Shown: piece by piece, positions 11,667-23,296 of the stretch
How the letters are laid out: the number at the start of each line of letters is the position of its first letter
How positions within the stretch are numbered: position 1 is the stretch's first letter
NCBI GenBank assembly: GCA_000320605.2
Contig: KB445796.1
Span: forward strand, 8,916-72,915
From: Gelatoporia subvermispora B
Lineage: Eukaryota; Basidiomycota; Agaricomycetes; Polyporales; Gelatoporiaceae
Length of the DNA: 64,000 nucleotides
Direction: 5' to 3'
The notes under the pieces: generated by a model
What the model was told of the DNA's origin: nothing
Seen by the model: only the letters and a program-made list of their open reading frames with translations
Database searches by the model: none
Made by a program: the position numbers and the translations under genes

Positions 11667-12755
11667 ATGTCCATCTCGACCGTGTTCGCCCCGGACGCTG
11701 AGCTCGATCCTGCTCAACCAGATCTCGTTCTCATCTCTGCCGACAACGTTTTCTTCTATGTTCACACGTACCGCGTCTCACTCATTTCTACGAACAGTTT
11801 TGCATCGCTTTTGCCTCCCAAGACTGCGGCTACACCTGCCTCTATGACCATCCCCACTTCCGCGACCGCTCCTACTTCGGTCTCTGGTTCAACCTCTTTT
11901 TCTACCTCCACCTCGGAAGAAACGAAAGGGCCATCGTCCACTTCTCCGTGCCGCTTGCCCCCAGACATCGCCCATGTCCTGCTCGATGGCAGCCTGCTCC
12001 TCCTCTCACTTTCCGAGTCTGCGGACGTCCTTAACATCGTCCTGCACAGCGTATACGGGCTCCCCTGCACGCATTTGTGCCCCTCGATCCCCACGCTCCG
12101 CGCGTCCTTCCCCGCGCTCGAGAAGTACGGCATCCCGCCCTCCACGCATGAGCCTCTACACGTGCTCCTCCGCGCCGCAGCCCCTGCAACGCCACTGGAC
12201 GTGTACGCACTCGCCGCGGCGCACGACATCGCGCCTGTCGCGATGGCCGCCTCTCCATACCTGTTGTCGCTCGCACTATCCACACTCTCGGAGGCCCAGG
12301 CGCGCGAAATTGGCCCGCGGTACTTGCTGAAGCTCATTCAACTCCATACCAACAGGACCGATACTTTCAAGCGGCTGCTACTCGCGCCGCCCAAGGGACA
12401 TGTACCGACGCCGCGATGTGAGGAGCAACAGCAAAGGGGGCTGGCGCGTGCGTGGATGCTGGTTGCCGCGCAGCTGGCGTGGGACGTGAACCCAAGTCAG
12501 TGACGTGCAGCATCGACCATGGCATTTGACTGGCTGATACAGGTGTGGTATGCGCAGGCACCTCGACGCATGAGATACAGGTCGCGTTCCGGAGGATCGC
12601 GGATTCGTTGACGTGCAGACAATGTGCGGAGTGCCTGCATACACGCGTACAGGAGCTCGTCACGGACTGGGCGGGCGTTAAGGTGAGAGGGGTCTTATGT
12701 ACGTTGTTAGCGTTATGACAATATAACATGCTCGCTCTGTCAGAGGACTATCTAA
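11667..12755 (+). CDS. BTB/POZ-like domain protein
   Basis: Three exons close in phase: 11667-12495, 12543-12682 and a tiny last exon 12744-12755, giving 326 residues. The N terminus (LDPAQPDLVLISADNVFFYV, then HTYRVSLISTNSFASLLP) matches the start of BTB-like proteins that are expanded in agaricomycetes. A Ser/Thr-rich insertion of about 50 residues interrupts the fold and is followed by ADVLNIVLHSVYGLPCTH, the usual second half. The C-terminal half (YALAAAHDIAPVAMAASPYL, KLIQLHTNRTDTFKRLLL and CRQCAECLHTRVQELV) also fits that family, as does the ending VKRTI made by the four-codon last exon. Such proteins are thought to mediate protein-protein contacts; the partner is unknown. Confidence 0.8.
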
Positions 12756-13704
12756 ATAACAAATTTGTCTCTTCGTTCTCGAGGCCCGCGGTGTCCCTAG
12801 TATCCGGGCGCGCTGACCCCCCTCCACGAGAATTATCCAAACTATCTTTTTGCCGATCGTTTATACCTCCTTTACATTATTCTATCTCAACTAATTAGTG
12901 CTTCCATCGTTGCCTTAGGGTCTATCTGAACCATCCTGACGTTCGCTTCGGCTCACCTATAATTGTACTTGGTCTACAACGTCAGCCCCCTCCGCATCGC
13001 GTCTGTCATAAAATGCGCGGTCGCTACACTTTCTTTGGGACAATTAATTGTACCTCGAGATAGGTGTCGGGCGACGTCTAAAGATCTTGTTACTCCAGGC
13101 TCCAAGCTTCAAGTTTCATCAACTATCATTCTATCCCTTCTTCCACTCCCTTTGGGTGAATCGGCCCCGTCAGGATAAACTTGACACTCCCGCACACCAA
13201 CTCTGATAGAGATACACCGCGACTACCTGAGTATGACTAGCAATGTCTCTTACTGAACTATCCATCTCCCGTCCATCGCATACTCTTGACTTCACAGCTA
13301 GACTACATCCTCAGCCTACTTGCAATGGGCGCACAGCCATGGAGGTGTCGAGCGCGGGACCTTTCATCAATTGAGACGAACACAGTCGTACAAGATAGGT
13401 CCTTCTCCGGTCTGCCGTTGGAAGCACCACGGTATGTTTGTGTTTGGACGCGAAGTTGACAGCTCGTGCACCGTCGGCGCTATTGACCCAACGAGGCCGC
13501 AGCCCCGTGAACAACGCTTTAGAGTAGCAGCTAGGTTCCAGGTGTGATATCGCGATCCCGACGTGGTTGATAAAATGGCGAATGACTCTCGATGGCAATC
13601 GTGCCTGACCTTTCGATTCCAATGGGTGATGTGACGATCCTGCGCGCAGGTCAGACGACCTATATGGGTGCTACCGAGGACTGCTATAGAACAGTGAGCT
13701 ACAA
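12756..13704. other. No gene seen
   Basis: This is the convergent gap between the BTB-like gene and the aldo-keto reductase relic. The short frames on both strands (for example minus 13311-13622) have no recognisable features. Confidence 0.5.
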
Positions 13705-15230
13705 TTATGGACTGCACGCCGCGCAAACTAACCTCGGGTAGTGCGTAGAACCATTTAGTGACATTGTCTCACCCTTCACGCCACCTGAGTCACCTCGCGC
13801 TGGCACATTATCGCCCTCACGAGCGCCCCTCATGATGGCTGTTGACAGCCTGCCTAGCATGCGTGACGGAGCGCCATACTTGGCCCACCTAGAGGGGACT
13901 TTCCGTCGCACACGACGTCGGTGTGCTCGGCGGCTTGAAATTGGGCTCCCATCTTTATCGTAGATGAAGTCCATCCGACGCCAATGCGCAGGGGGCAGAC
14001 GCTCCCAGTCGGGATTTTGTGCAATATGAATCCAGTCGTGCCAGGTCTCGGGGGCGGGGATCGCCTCTTCCGTTGGCATGTCTAGCTTCTCGTAGTAGAT
14101 TGCATCTAATGTTGCCATGTCCTCGTTGGCGAGGCTAAGCTTGAGTGCATCAGCACGTGACCAGATGCGGGAGATGTGGGCCAAGTTTAAGCTCGTCAGC
14201 AGGGAATATCTGGCATATAAAGTCGAGTCTAGCTTCCGTTCCCATCACGCTCATTGGAACACATACCCGTGGTTCAGGCACCAACGCATAGCTACTGTTT
14301 TCGGACTTCTCTCGTACTGCGGATACAAGTAGGTCTATTGGTCATTCGCCAACCACGTAGCAATCACTCACTTTGCTCGCAATCTCATGGATTACTGGAT
14401 GGTCCCACCAATCTGTGTTGTCGAAGGGAAGGTGCGCTTGTATATGCGTAGAGTGGCTGTGGCAATGCGCAACGAGGGACCTGTGTTGGCAACGCGGGTG
14501 CACCTGTTCCAGGAGTTCAGATAGGACTGAAAAGTAACTAGTGATTATAACGAGCCTCCAATCGGTTCACTGAGGGTGTGTCAAACGCTGATCGAATAGC
14601 TTGAAGTTCTTGCAAACCGCTACGTGATGAGAGCTTGCTCTTAGTGGGGTATCGCGGCTATCAAACTATGAAGGTATACCAGTTGACTACGCCAATGTTC
14701 TTCACGATACCCTCGTCTCTCGACGTTGTCAAAGACTGATATGCAGTCAATAGACGCTCTAGGTTGGATTCGGGTTCGTTCACGCAGATTAAATCGAAGT
14801 AGTCTGTGTCGTATAGTCAATACGGAGCGTAAGCATGAATTTACGTTGGGGCGTAGCATAGGAAAGAGCTCACCCATCCCTAGCCAGGTTAATAGCTTGT
14901 TGATCAGCTTCCGCTTGCAGCCCTTCTCAGTAGTAGTAGTGAATGTAGCCGCTATACACGATACCAGCGGGACAGGTCAGTCACAACACTTTTGGTAAAT
15001 TTACACCAACACACACATATGAAGAGCTCATCTCTCTTGAGACGAGATGCACGTACTACGCGGCCAAAATGAAGCAAGTCCGAGCGGTTCGGGTAATCAA
15101 TGTTGAAAAGCCTTCCATTGGACATCAGGCCGATTCCCAAGGACAGAGCTTGTGCAGCTTACCGATATCCTGCACGAAGAGCTTCTCTTATGGATGAGGT
15201 TGTCTGCCGCGGCGTAAGGGCTCTGTTAGA
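13705..15230 (-). pseudogene. Aldo-keto reductase, probably decayed
   Basis: Minus-strand pieces read as an aldo-keto reductase. Near 15190 IREALRAGYR is followed by an intron-like gap. Near 14820-14690 YDTDYFDLICVNEP leads into EGIVKNIGVVN. Then come ELQAIRSAFDTPSVNRLE, VHPRCQHRSLVAHCHSHSTH with IQAHLPF, TDWWDHPVIHEIASK, SPKTVAMRWCLNHGY near 14300, and LKLSLANEDMATLDAIYYEK near 14130. This follows the family order (catalytic region, GVSN motif, VHP, cofactor-contacting C terminus). Signs of decay are that the catalytic His expected before Pro (usually L-x-H-W-P) is replaced in VNEP, one intron would need a GC donor, the catalytic Lys block is not visible, and the C terminus carries an odd basic extension. 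A fast-diverging active gene is possible. The intact relative lies at 27073-28509. Confidence 0.6.
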
Positions 15231-16287
15231 TATGTTGAGTCCGAGGGCGGGTATTCTGTGACCTGCTAACGGCCGTCAGGTATATCACTAGAGGAGAGAC
15301 GGTGCCATGCACCTGAAGCAAGCCTCATCCCCATGCTAATTCTCGAAGATATCATTCTCTATGACAGACCCCGGTGTTCCAGATGAGGATCGAACCGGGT
15401 CATGTATCTTCCCTCCCTCCCTCTCTATGAGGCAACGTCTACCGAACTCCCGATAAGGTGGCAGCTGACGGTGATTGTCGCCAGGAATGATACCGCTACC
15501 CAGTTCAAGAAGATTGCGACAAGTAGGTCTATGTGTTGAACTATAGCGGCCAAGGGTACTTCTTAACGTCCACGCAGGTATCCCTCAGAATCTTGTTATG
15601 GACCTAGACTTCGTGGTCCTCACTTAGAGGTGTTGGCGTCGGGGCAAGGCATGGTATAGCGGCGCGAGCAAGGTCTGTCGCCGCGTTCGGCCAAGACGCC
15701 CAGAGTTGCAATAGTGACGCCCATGTTTGGACGCCAGAGCGGCCCGGCCTGGAGCTTCCGCTCTTGCAGGATTGAGCATTTCCGGCTGGCCAGTCGCGAA
15801 TCGTCACTTCGAGTACAAAGTCGCAAGAAGGATTGATACATCTTGCTGGCCACGAAGTGGGACAGGCTTCCCCGGTCTCAGAAAGTCACATGTTTATGTA
15901 AGCGGCCTTCACACCTTTCATGAAACCGTGGGATCGTCGAATGAAGGAAACCGGTAAGCGTGGGAAAGTATGCTTTGATTTTCTTACCCGCAGATGTGCG
16001 TGCATGTGTGTGCTGGCGCAAAGTACCGCGTGCGTAATCAAACATTACAGTAGGTGCCCCGTACGGCTCCTCAAAAAAATCGAGAAAAAATCAACATTAC
16101 AGTAGGTATCTGCCGCTGACTGGCGGCGATGGGAAAAGCTCCACTTCATGGCCAGCATCGCCCGGAGGGAAATTCGGTGATTATTCGCTACTAAGAATGC
16201 CAAACACATTGATCCTGATCATGCCATCTCGAGCATCTAACGTTAAATGCGTGTGCCCAGCTGCCCAGAAACACGAACAAATTGATT
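15231..16287. other. No gene seen
   Basis: I see no supported gene. The extreme 5' end of the aldo-keto reductase relic may reach into the left part. A short direct repeat lies at 16041-16107. Confidence 0.45.
16041..16107. repeat. Short direct repeat AACATTACAGTAGGT
   Basis: The 15-mer occurs at 16041-16055 and again at 16093-16107, each preceded by AATCA with a one-base difference. A-rich sequence separates the copies. TACAGTAGG resembles the outer end of some Tc1-type inverted repeats, so the copies may be solo element ends, but no matching inverted end was seen nearby. Confidence 0.5.
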
Positions 16288-18396
16288 TCATACTAAACTC
16301 TGCACCAACGCTTCGTGCTCTCCAGAGCGTGGGGTCATCGAACATTTGAATGGTTTGGGATGGCTGCAGTAAATCTCATCAACTGTCAAGACAATCGATG
16401 CGGATGAAAGCCTTACACTAAGAACCCGGGCATGAATGCAGTTTCGGGAGAGATCTGCCCCCCAACCATGTCGGTGCAGTCGCCAATGGTAAATGTTGCC
16501 AGGATTGCAGCCATGGTAAGCCACAGCTCTTCTTGAGCAAGGAATCTCCCGGCGCATATTCTTCTACCAAATCCAAAAGCCCCAGCAGAAGCGGGGTCAC
16601 GTATAGCTGGATTCAATTTTCCGTCTAGCATGAACCGATCCGGGTTGAATGCTAACGGATCTGGATACATGCATTCGTCATGCAAAATTGCCCTACATTG
16701 CGATATTCTCAGCGAGGTCTTGACGCAAATTGATGTGCTCGATTACCATGAATTCACCAGTACTCGACTTCCTTTCGGAATATACATGCCATTGTACTCG
16801 TCATCCTCGTTCAGAAAACGAGGAACACCTGATATAACATGAGTAGCTGATCCAGACCCTTATGCATGAATGCAGAAAAGCACCTATGGGGATCACTGGG
16901 TTCCAACGAAGTGTTTCCTTCATGATCGCCGTAATGTAGGGCAGTGATGGCTTGTCATAGAAGTCGGGTAATCTATCCGCTCCAACCACGGTGTCCAGCT
17001 CCGCTCTCGCCTTCGCTTGCACATCTGGATGCAGAGCCATCGCAAGAACGAACGAAGAAAGAGTTGATACAGTCTGCCCGATGATCAATACACGTGTTGC
17101 TTACGCGGATGTATACCTACCGTATCAGCGCCACCTATGTAGCTTATTGAGTAAAGGGGTTTGGGAACTGCACGAGAAACTGCTCACCTAAGTACATTGT
17201 TGCCAGTGTGCATTGCGTGATATACTCAGTATATTCCTTGTCAGACGCGCCATGGACAAAATTCTCGAAGAGTTTTGTTGCGGCGCATTGAGACAATTCA
17301 TCCGAGCACTGAGCAAACGTGAGATATCGGATGTCGAGAGAATTGGTAGTGCTTACTAGTTTCTCTTTAATGGAGTCAAATGGAACATGAAGCAAAGCGT
17401 CTGCCCAATCACGAAATCGCTTCGCGTCGGTCTTGAAGCCTCCCCCTGGCATCCACTCTGGTATGTGTCGCACTATGCTGCTTCAATCTGGGCATCAAGA
17501 TCGGATGCGTTGCATAAACGTACATATTGGAAAGGTTTCAACAAGGTATGCTCCAGGAGCACCTGCAACGGTGACGACATGTGCCGCCCTCTCAGCTATC
17601 TTGATTAATATATCGTTTTTCTCTGGCAATTCAACCCCGTACGCAATTCGAAAGATAACGGAAGCGGTGAAACTTTCATTGTACAGCGTTAGACCAGGAT
17701 GCACACTGCGTGCCAGGCGGCGACTTACAATCGAAGGTGGGCAGAGATATCATCAGGATCTTGTATGAGACGCACCAGGAGCCTGCGAACTTCATCGCGC
17801 TCAATATGCTGCCATTGGTGGATCGCACTAGGTTGGAACACATGAGAGAACATCTTCCTACCCATCCTCCAATCGTCTCCATACGGCATCAGCGGCTGAG
17901 ACCAGTCAAATTTAATTCTGTAGGTAATCAATTTTTCTGGTCATCCAGACATTACATTCACTCACAGGTCGCCCAACATCACTAATCTCGGTCTGGTTTT
18001 TTGATGAGCTTGAAGGTTCGCTGGAATGAACGTTCAACTGACCTATCGGAGTACATGGATGATCTTTTCTCAATCAAATCTACTACTGCCGACATCGAGT
18101 TCAAGACGACTACAGGGGTCCCCATAAGATTGAGGCTAATAACATCTGATGCTGAGATAAAATCAGGATTGTCATCTTACTGGGAGCGCTCTGTCCTGCT
18201 CACTATAATCACGACTTATCTGCTGAAATGTGATGTGTGCGTTGTCGACAGGTATATCGAACACGTTTCCGAAGAAGGGAAGGCCCTTCGGGCCCGGAGG
18301 AAATCGTCGCCATGCTCTGGTCCTCTGCGCAGCCCATAGTATGGCATAGAGAGTACCCACGAGAATTGCGAGATCGAAAAGTAATATGCCTGCCAT
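16288..18396 (-). CDS. Cytochrome P450 monooxygenase (first copy)
   Basis: A multi-exon minus-strand gene starting at 18396 with MAGILLFDLAILVGTLYAIL, a membrane anchor, then the hinge RFPPGPKGLPFFGN. Recognised blocks in order are WSQPLMPYGDDWRMGRKMFS (C-helix region), LYNESFTASVIFRIAYG, RHIPEWMPGGGFK, the I-helix motif GGADTTVS formed across a splice near 17100, KETLRWNPVIPI with the ExxR pair, FNPDRFMLDGKLN, and the haem loop FGFGRRICAG near 16577-16548 containing the ligand Cys. The last small exon gives SHPKPFKCSMTPRS before the stop at 16288. All hallmark motifs are present and the exons can be joined, so the gene looks functional. The substrate is unknown; the type is common in large agaricomycete P450 families, and the enzyme would be anchored in the ER with a reductase partner. 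A decayed relative lies next door at 19.8-20.1 kb. Confidence 0.88.
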
Positions 18397-19789
18397 CGGA
18401 GGGTGCGGAGGGGGGGACCAATGATTGTTACGGTGAATATACTTGTATAAATACGGACCAGCTCCATCCATATATCTGTTAATGAGATCAGCCTTTCCTC
18501 TGCTGGTTGAGAGGCTTGGCCATTGGCCCTGTGTCGGCCGACGCTAGCCAAAAACAGTGTTGACAGTTCACCCCCCCTTCCCCCCGTCGCTCCAAATCCG
18601 CCCGCTATGAAGTGACTCGTCTTGTTCGGGAGCCTGAAATACCACTTAGATGTACGCAGGCACAGAATGGATCTGGTGTCAATAACCAGCTCCACTTCTG
18701 CGAGCCGGAGATCGTGCGCGTGACCGACGGTGAGAACAAGTGAGTACAATCGGCAAAGCCTGGGTCGAGTGGACAGCATGAAGCGGGATCCCATCGAGCG
18801 GGATGCCGTCGAGAGGGTCAAGATCAAATGATGCATGACGCAAGATGGTAGCAGGGATCGGACGCCGACACAGCTCTTCAGGGCAAACCTTGTGCTATAT
18901 GTCATACTGCCTATTTCGACATTTCCGTCAGCGAAGCTCAAACGGAGTTGCTCCATGCGAGAGTCAGACGTCTGCGTCAACGAGTTTTTGTCGCCATAGT
19001 ACATCAATACAAATTTACACGGGTCATGTACACCCCGAGGCTGAGCCTTCGCGATTCGTGAGTCCCGAAAGGCGATGATAGCTCCATGGAAGTGTGCGAC
19101 CACACCACGCATCATTTGCTGAAATCGCAATGCACCCTGGGCGCTGCTCCGCGTACAGCAGCGCCGACGCGAATGACACACACAACGTGATTGGCTATTT
19201 GCAACATCGAACTACAAGACCGCCCAGCCGAAAGGAGACCAGTTGGATAAGATCGGAATTATCCTGGGGGAACTTTTGGCAAGGTCCGTCGCTGATCTCC
19301 TGTGAGAAACAAATACTGCACATAAAGCTGCGTATCGAAATCTCATGGTACTTCGAGTGCGCGATATTGTTGTACACCTAAGTGCCCTAGGATGCCTGGT
19401 GTTCAGTATGTTAGAAACGGCCCGCCATATGACTGACCATGATGCTATACGAAAGAAGTGTCAAAAGATGCCGTATTTGCAATTCCATGCAATCAATGTA
19501 GTCGCTGATTCGGAAACTCGCCGGTGTGAACGCGGTCGCGATTCACAGCTCGTTTTTCACCAACGACCCTCTCAAGCATGCTCATCTGACTGACCTGAAG
19601 ACTCTAGCTATAGCGGGATCAGGAGTGACGGGTCAAGCTGTCCATCTCTGATGGAACAGTAAGGGTGGAACGTGTAAGGCTTGAGAGACGTCACGGAAAC
19701 TCAGAAGTTGTTGTAGACCGTGTTCGAGACCTCCATGACATCCCCACTGGAGTATGCATCGCTGGTGACAAATGTAAACTCAGTTCTCA
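18397..19789. other. No intact gene
   Basis: A minus-strand open frame of 321 codons (18216-19181) overlaps exon 1 of the P450 in another frame and has no family character, so I do not call it. The rest may hold further P450 debris, but I could not align it. Confidence 0.4.
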
Positions 19790-20110
19790 TAATGCAAGGT
19801 TACCAGGGAACTTACCCATGGACACGGGGATTCACAAGATAGGCCTCAGGAGCACCTGCGAGACACTGCACAGATAATCACGTCTGCTATCTTGATAAAA
19901 GCATCATTATCTGGTTGGATGTCCAACGCCGCCCGAATGACAGTGGCGTCGGCTATAGCGGGTTTGCGTTTGAGCTCAGGGTCATGACTTCGAGAATAAA
20001 TTACGCTTACAAATGTATGGAGATGCTCGAGAGATCATCTGAGCCTGATTTGAGGCGCTTTGAGGCGCATGACATATCTCAGTCTACTGCGGCATGCATG
20101 GACTCAGCAC
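19790..20110 (-). pseudogene. Cytochrome P450 relic
   Basis: Minus-strand fragments resemble the central part of the intact neighbouring P450 at 16288-18396. The piece RLKSGSDDLSSISIHL near 20070-20020 parallels RLIQDPDDISAHLRL of the intact gene, and DIQPDNDAFIKIADVI near 19930-19885 parallels ELPEKNDILIKIAERA. At nucleotide level the strings CAGGAGCACCTGC and GCTATCTTGAT are shared in the same order. No haem loop or I helix was found, and frames are broken, so this is a partial dead tandem copy. Confidence 0.6.
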
Positions 20111-21022
20111 CATCCGCTCGTTCAAGAAAGAAGTAAAATCTGGGTAACGTCTCAGAAAGTTCGCGGAAAACTACAATTAGGTTAGACTTACTCATAGCCG
20201 ATAGGTACGCGAGCTTTGTGGAACGTTTCACATGTTCTACTCTATGTTTTGAACGAGCGGAATGATATGGGTACCCAGAAGGTTAATGTCGGCCACATCA
20301 GAGCCTCCCAGGCGTCGGCGATGATCTAATGGCAACAGCTCCGGTTATAGCCGTAAGCACGGCCCATCTCTGTCCGTAGGCGGCGATACAGAACGATACT
20401 ACCGAGTAACCTTTGTTCTCGCATGGGCGCGCATGGAGACCACAAGATGACCCCCCTGACAGTATCTGATGATGCGGAGACCTAGGCCTTAAGCAGCCAA
20501 TGATTCCCTTCAGTTATGAAACGTAGCCGGCATAGCGAGCCTCCACTTGGAGGCGGAGGAACTCCGAGCGCCATGGGGCCCAGAGTTTCACCACTAAACT
20601 TAAGAACGAGCTGCTGAGAAGGTGCGACGAGAGGCATGGCAGCTAGTCAAAACCAGCAACATTGATATTGAGCGCCCGGACGTCCCGCGTGAATCGTCTC
20701 TACAAAACAGGATTGAGACTCTCAGAGGTGTCAGCACCAGGCTCTAGAAATCCTTACAAAACCGACGACACTGGGTACGCTTGTGCATGGTCACTTCTGA
20801 TCGATGACATGTCAGAGGACAACGAAATCCGTTGACAGTCATGAACCAACCGCTGACTGTCGGCCTGGTGAGTGAACACCGGATGCATCTCGTATCTATA
20901 TGGCACCTGTCCGGTGGATTCCAGCGTCTGAATATCTATGCAATTGAGTAGTGGGTGGGACGATGCGAGTGTACACATTATACAGCATGCATTGATGCGA
21001 GATACGATACGGGTATGAGGGT
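20111..21022. other. No gene seen
   Basis: The left part may be a continuation of the P450 relic. Open frames at 20600-20747 (plus) and 20754-21026 (minus) show no recognised motif. PAM16 ends at the right edge. Confidence 0.4.
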
Positions 21023-21715
21023 TCAATTCGACTTCCCTCCTGTTTCCGGTGGTGGTGCTGACGAAGGTGGTGGTGGGGTCGTCGGCGAAGCTTCTGCCGC
21101 GGGCTGCTCGCCAGCTTTCGCCTCCGCCTCTAGACGTTCCCGAGCACGGACAACCTTCGACTGGAGATAGTGAGAATGTGCTAGCGGCGGAGGTTGCCGA
21201 CCGCCTTTAGGGGCCGCTGCAGGCTTCGCAGGTGCGGGAGGGGGAGAGTTCGCCTTGAACAGGTGCTGATAATGCTGTTGATTGTAGATGAGATGATAAG
21301 CTCTCCGTCGCTACATGTATTACTCACCTCCAGGATCCTCTCTGCAGAGTCCTCCTTCTTCAGGTTTAGAATTAATCGCGCCTCATCCAGCGTCATGCGA
21401 TGTTCCCGTGTCAGCTTGTCTGTGAGCGATCCAGATGTAGCATTCGACACGCCGGCGACGTCACTACCAATAGCATTAGCCGGTGTGCTCTTAGCGTCTG
21501 CATCACAGTAGCATTGTCAATATTAAGCAAGATCGTGGGGCTGAACAATTTGGTCACGAACTTTGGATAGCTTGTCGGCCTGCCGCGGCAAACGCCCTGC
21601 CTAAGATTTGTGCCCCTGCAATGGCTATTTGTACAATTACTTTTGGTGATGACTGGAAATGGGTGGCCCGTTCAGAAGACCATTCTCTAAACAGCCATCA
21701 TACGAAACTGACCAT
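21023..21715 (-). CDS. PAM16: Mitochondrial import motor subunit PAM16/TIM16
   Basis: PAM16 is the J-like partner of PAM14/TIM14 in the presequence translocase-associated motor on the matrix side of the inner membrane, where it controls mtHsp70 stimulation. Exons on the minus strand are 21715-21713, 21652-21562, 21497-21328 and 21265-21023, giving 168 residues with phases closed. Exon 1 is the ATG alone. Exon 2 reads SSPKVIVQIAIAGAQILGRA, the conserved hydrophobic N terminus. The J-like region is MTLDEARLILNLKKEDSAER then HLFKANSP, and it ends YLQSKVVRARERLEAEAK. As expected for PAM16 there is no HPD motif. Differences from the usual protein are a Pro/Ala-rich insertion between LFKANSP and the YLQSKV helix and a longer Pro/Ser-rich tail. 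It is divergently transcribed from RPA43 across about 200 bp. Confidence 0.9.
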
Positions 21716-21914
21716 GAGGAATGTTAGGTGTAAGTCGTAAGCCGCCGGCAGGCAATTTCTGGTCAAATCTAGCGCGCGTCACCTCACGTGGCTATTCCAA
21801 AATTTCCCCCGCGTTTGGACGTCGCGCTCGAGCTTGTCCGCGTCGCCACCGCTGGCTGTCTCTTCTCATTCTCAAATCTCATCTGGCTATTGTTGTATTC
21901 ATATATCATAATTC
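21716..21914. promoter_or_regulatory. Shared divergent promoter of PAM16 and RPA43
   Basis: The start codons at 21715 (minus) and 21915 (plus) are separated by 199 bp, which must hold both promoters and 5' leaders. No TATA box is obvious near PAM16. A TATATCATAATTC stretch lies just before the RPA43 start. Co-regulation of the two housekeeping genes is plausible but inferred from arrangement only. Confidence 0.5.
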
Positions 21915-23146
21915 ATGTCTCAGCTACACATCCAAAAGGCAAAAAAGCGCAAACATGCCGCTGCCGCTGCAGATGCTAGCGTAGCGGAACCGTCGACGAA
22001 GCGTCAGAAGAAGGATAAGAGCGCGAAAAAGGACAAGGGGAAGGCACGAGCAAGCTCCAGCGAGTTCCGCATCATCAACGCGTCAATGCTTGTGACTGTG
22101 CCGCCTGTGTTCGCGAACGACCTGCGCGCGGGAGTCGAGGAGATGTTGGACTCGATGCTCATGAGGTAGGCGTTCGGTGAATCTACCGCCGGTCTCCCAA
22201 ATTGAACAGAAAGATGTGGTACTCGTCAGATATGTACCTGCATTTCAAGGAGTTGTCGTCGCACATGAGAACCTCCAGTTCTTGGACTCGAAGGCGACAC
22301 TCAAGGCCGACTGCCCCTTTGCGAATTGCCACATCGCGTTCGACGCGACAGTATGGAGCCCGCAGGTGGGCATGAAGCTTGGTGGGGTCTCACACTGTCC
22401 ACTTTGCACCAATCGGACTAAATGTTTGCTCATTACAGTTGGCAAAATCAGCTTGTGCTCCCCCGATCATGTCTCTTTGCTCGTACATCGGACTTTCAAT
22501 GTATCTATCCCCCGGCATCATCTCCCAGCAGACCAATGGGAATTTGAATACAGTTCGGCGGAGAACGATCCTGAGTCCAGATCGGAGCCTGCTGAGGGAG
22601 CAGACGAGGCGCCAGCGGAAGAGAAGGAACATGGAGTTGAGAGTGGAGGTAGATGGATTAATAAGGGGACTGCGGTCAAGCTAGGAGGCCCAGCAGGCTT
22701 CCTGCAATTCACTGTCGTTGGGTACGCAACGCTTGTGACCGACGTCAATTATAATACACTCACCAAACGAACTCAGATTAACGGTCGCGAATCAAATGCT
22801 ATCGCTGATAGGGTCCATCCAATCGAACCCGTTTTCTCCACGACACCAGACATCGGCTGGGATGGGACCCCCTGCTCACCGGCCTGCACAGCCTGCAGAA
22901 CCTTCAGCGCCTCTGGCTACGGCTCAGCCAGCAGGCGAAGGTGGCGAATCAAGTGAGGACGAGGACACGTTCGGGATGCTCGGTCGCCTTGGGGATGAAG
23001 CCGCTGCACGGGAAGCTCGGAAACGGGATGGCGAGGAGGTAGCTCCGACCAAAGAGAAGAAGAGGAAGCGAAAGGAGAAGTCTCAGGCTGAAGGGGCCGA
23101 CGCTGAGCCTCCTTCTAAAACCAAGAGCAAGAAAAAGAAGAGCTAG
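21915..23146 (+). CDS. RPA43: RNA polymerase I subunit RPA43
   Basis: This is the Rpb7-like stalk subunit of RNA polymerase I, acting in the nucleolus in rRNA transcription. Four exons close in phase: 21915-22165, 22230-22381, 22439-22721 and 22777-23146, giving 351 residues. After a Lys-rich N terminus comes the Rpb7-like N-terminal domain with MLVTVPPVFANDLRAGVEEM and RYVPAFQGVVVAHENLQFL, then the OB-type part with DCPFANCHIAFDATVWSPQV and ISLCSPDHVSLLVHRTFNVS. An acidic insertion of about 50 residues follows, then GFLQFTVVGLTVANQMLSLI. The tail is acidic then strongly Lys-rich (KKRKRKEKS and a KSKKKKS end), as expected of a nucleolar protein. No sign of damage. Confidence 0.9.
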
Positions 23147-23296
23147 TTGGGTTCACTGCATGTTGAGACGCTCTGTTCTGTTTCCCGGACTGACGATGTT
23201 ATTGCCTGCCTAAAACCACCCCAACACGACGCCTCGAAACACTGTACGGGACTGACGGGACTGATGTGGTATGTATAGGTACTTATAAGTACACTA

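Noticed and set aside
15370..15400. tRNA-like B box (GGTTCGATCC) on the minus strand
   Set aside because: The flanking bases do not form a T stem, and no A box, anticodon arm or acceptor stem could be found. No other convincing tRNA was seen in the window.
18216..19181. Minus-strand open frame of 321 codons
   Set aside because: It overlaps exon 1 of the P450 in another frame on the same strand and has no domain character; the P450 exon with its membrane anchor and Pro-rich hinge is the better reading.
20600..20747. Plus-strand open piece with WQLVKTSNIDIERPDVPR
   Set aside because: It looks protein-like over about 45 residues but has no recognised family, start or splice partners.
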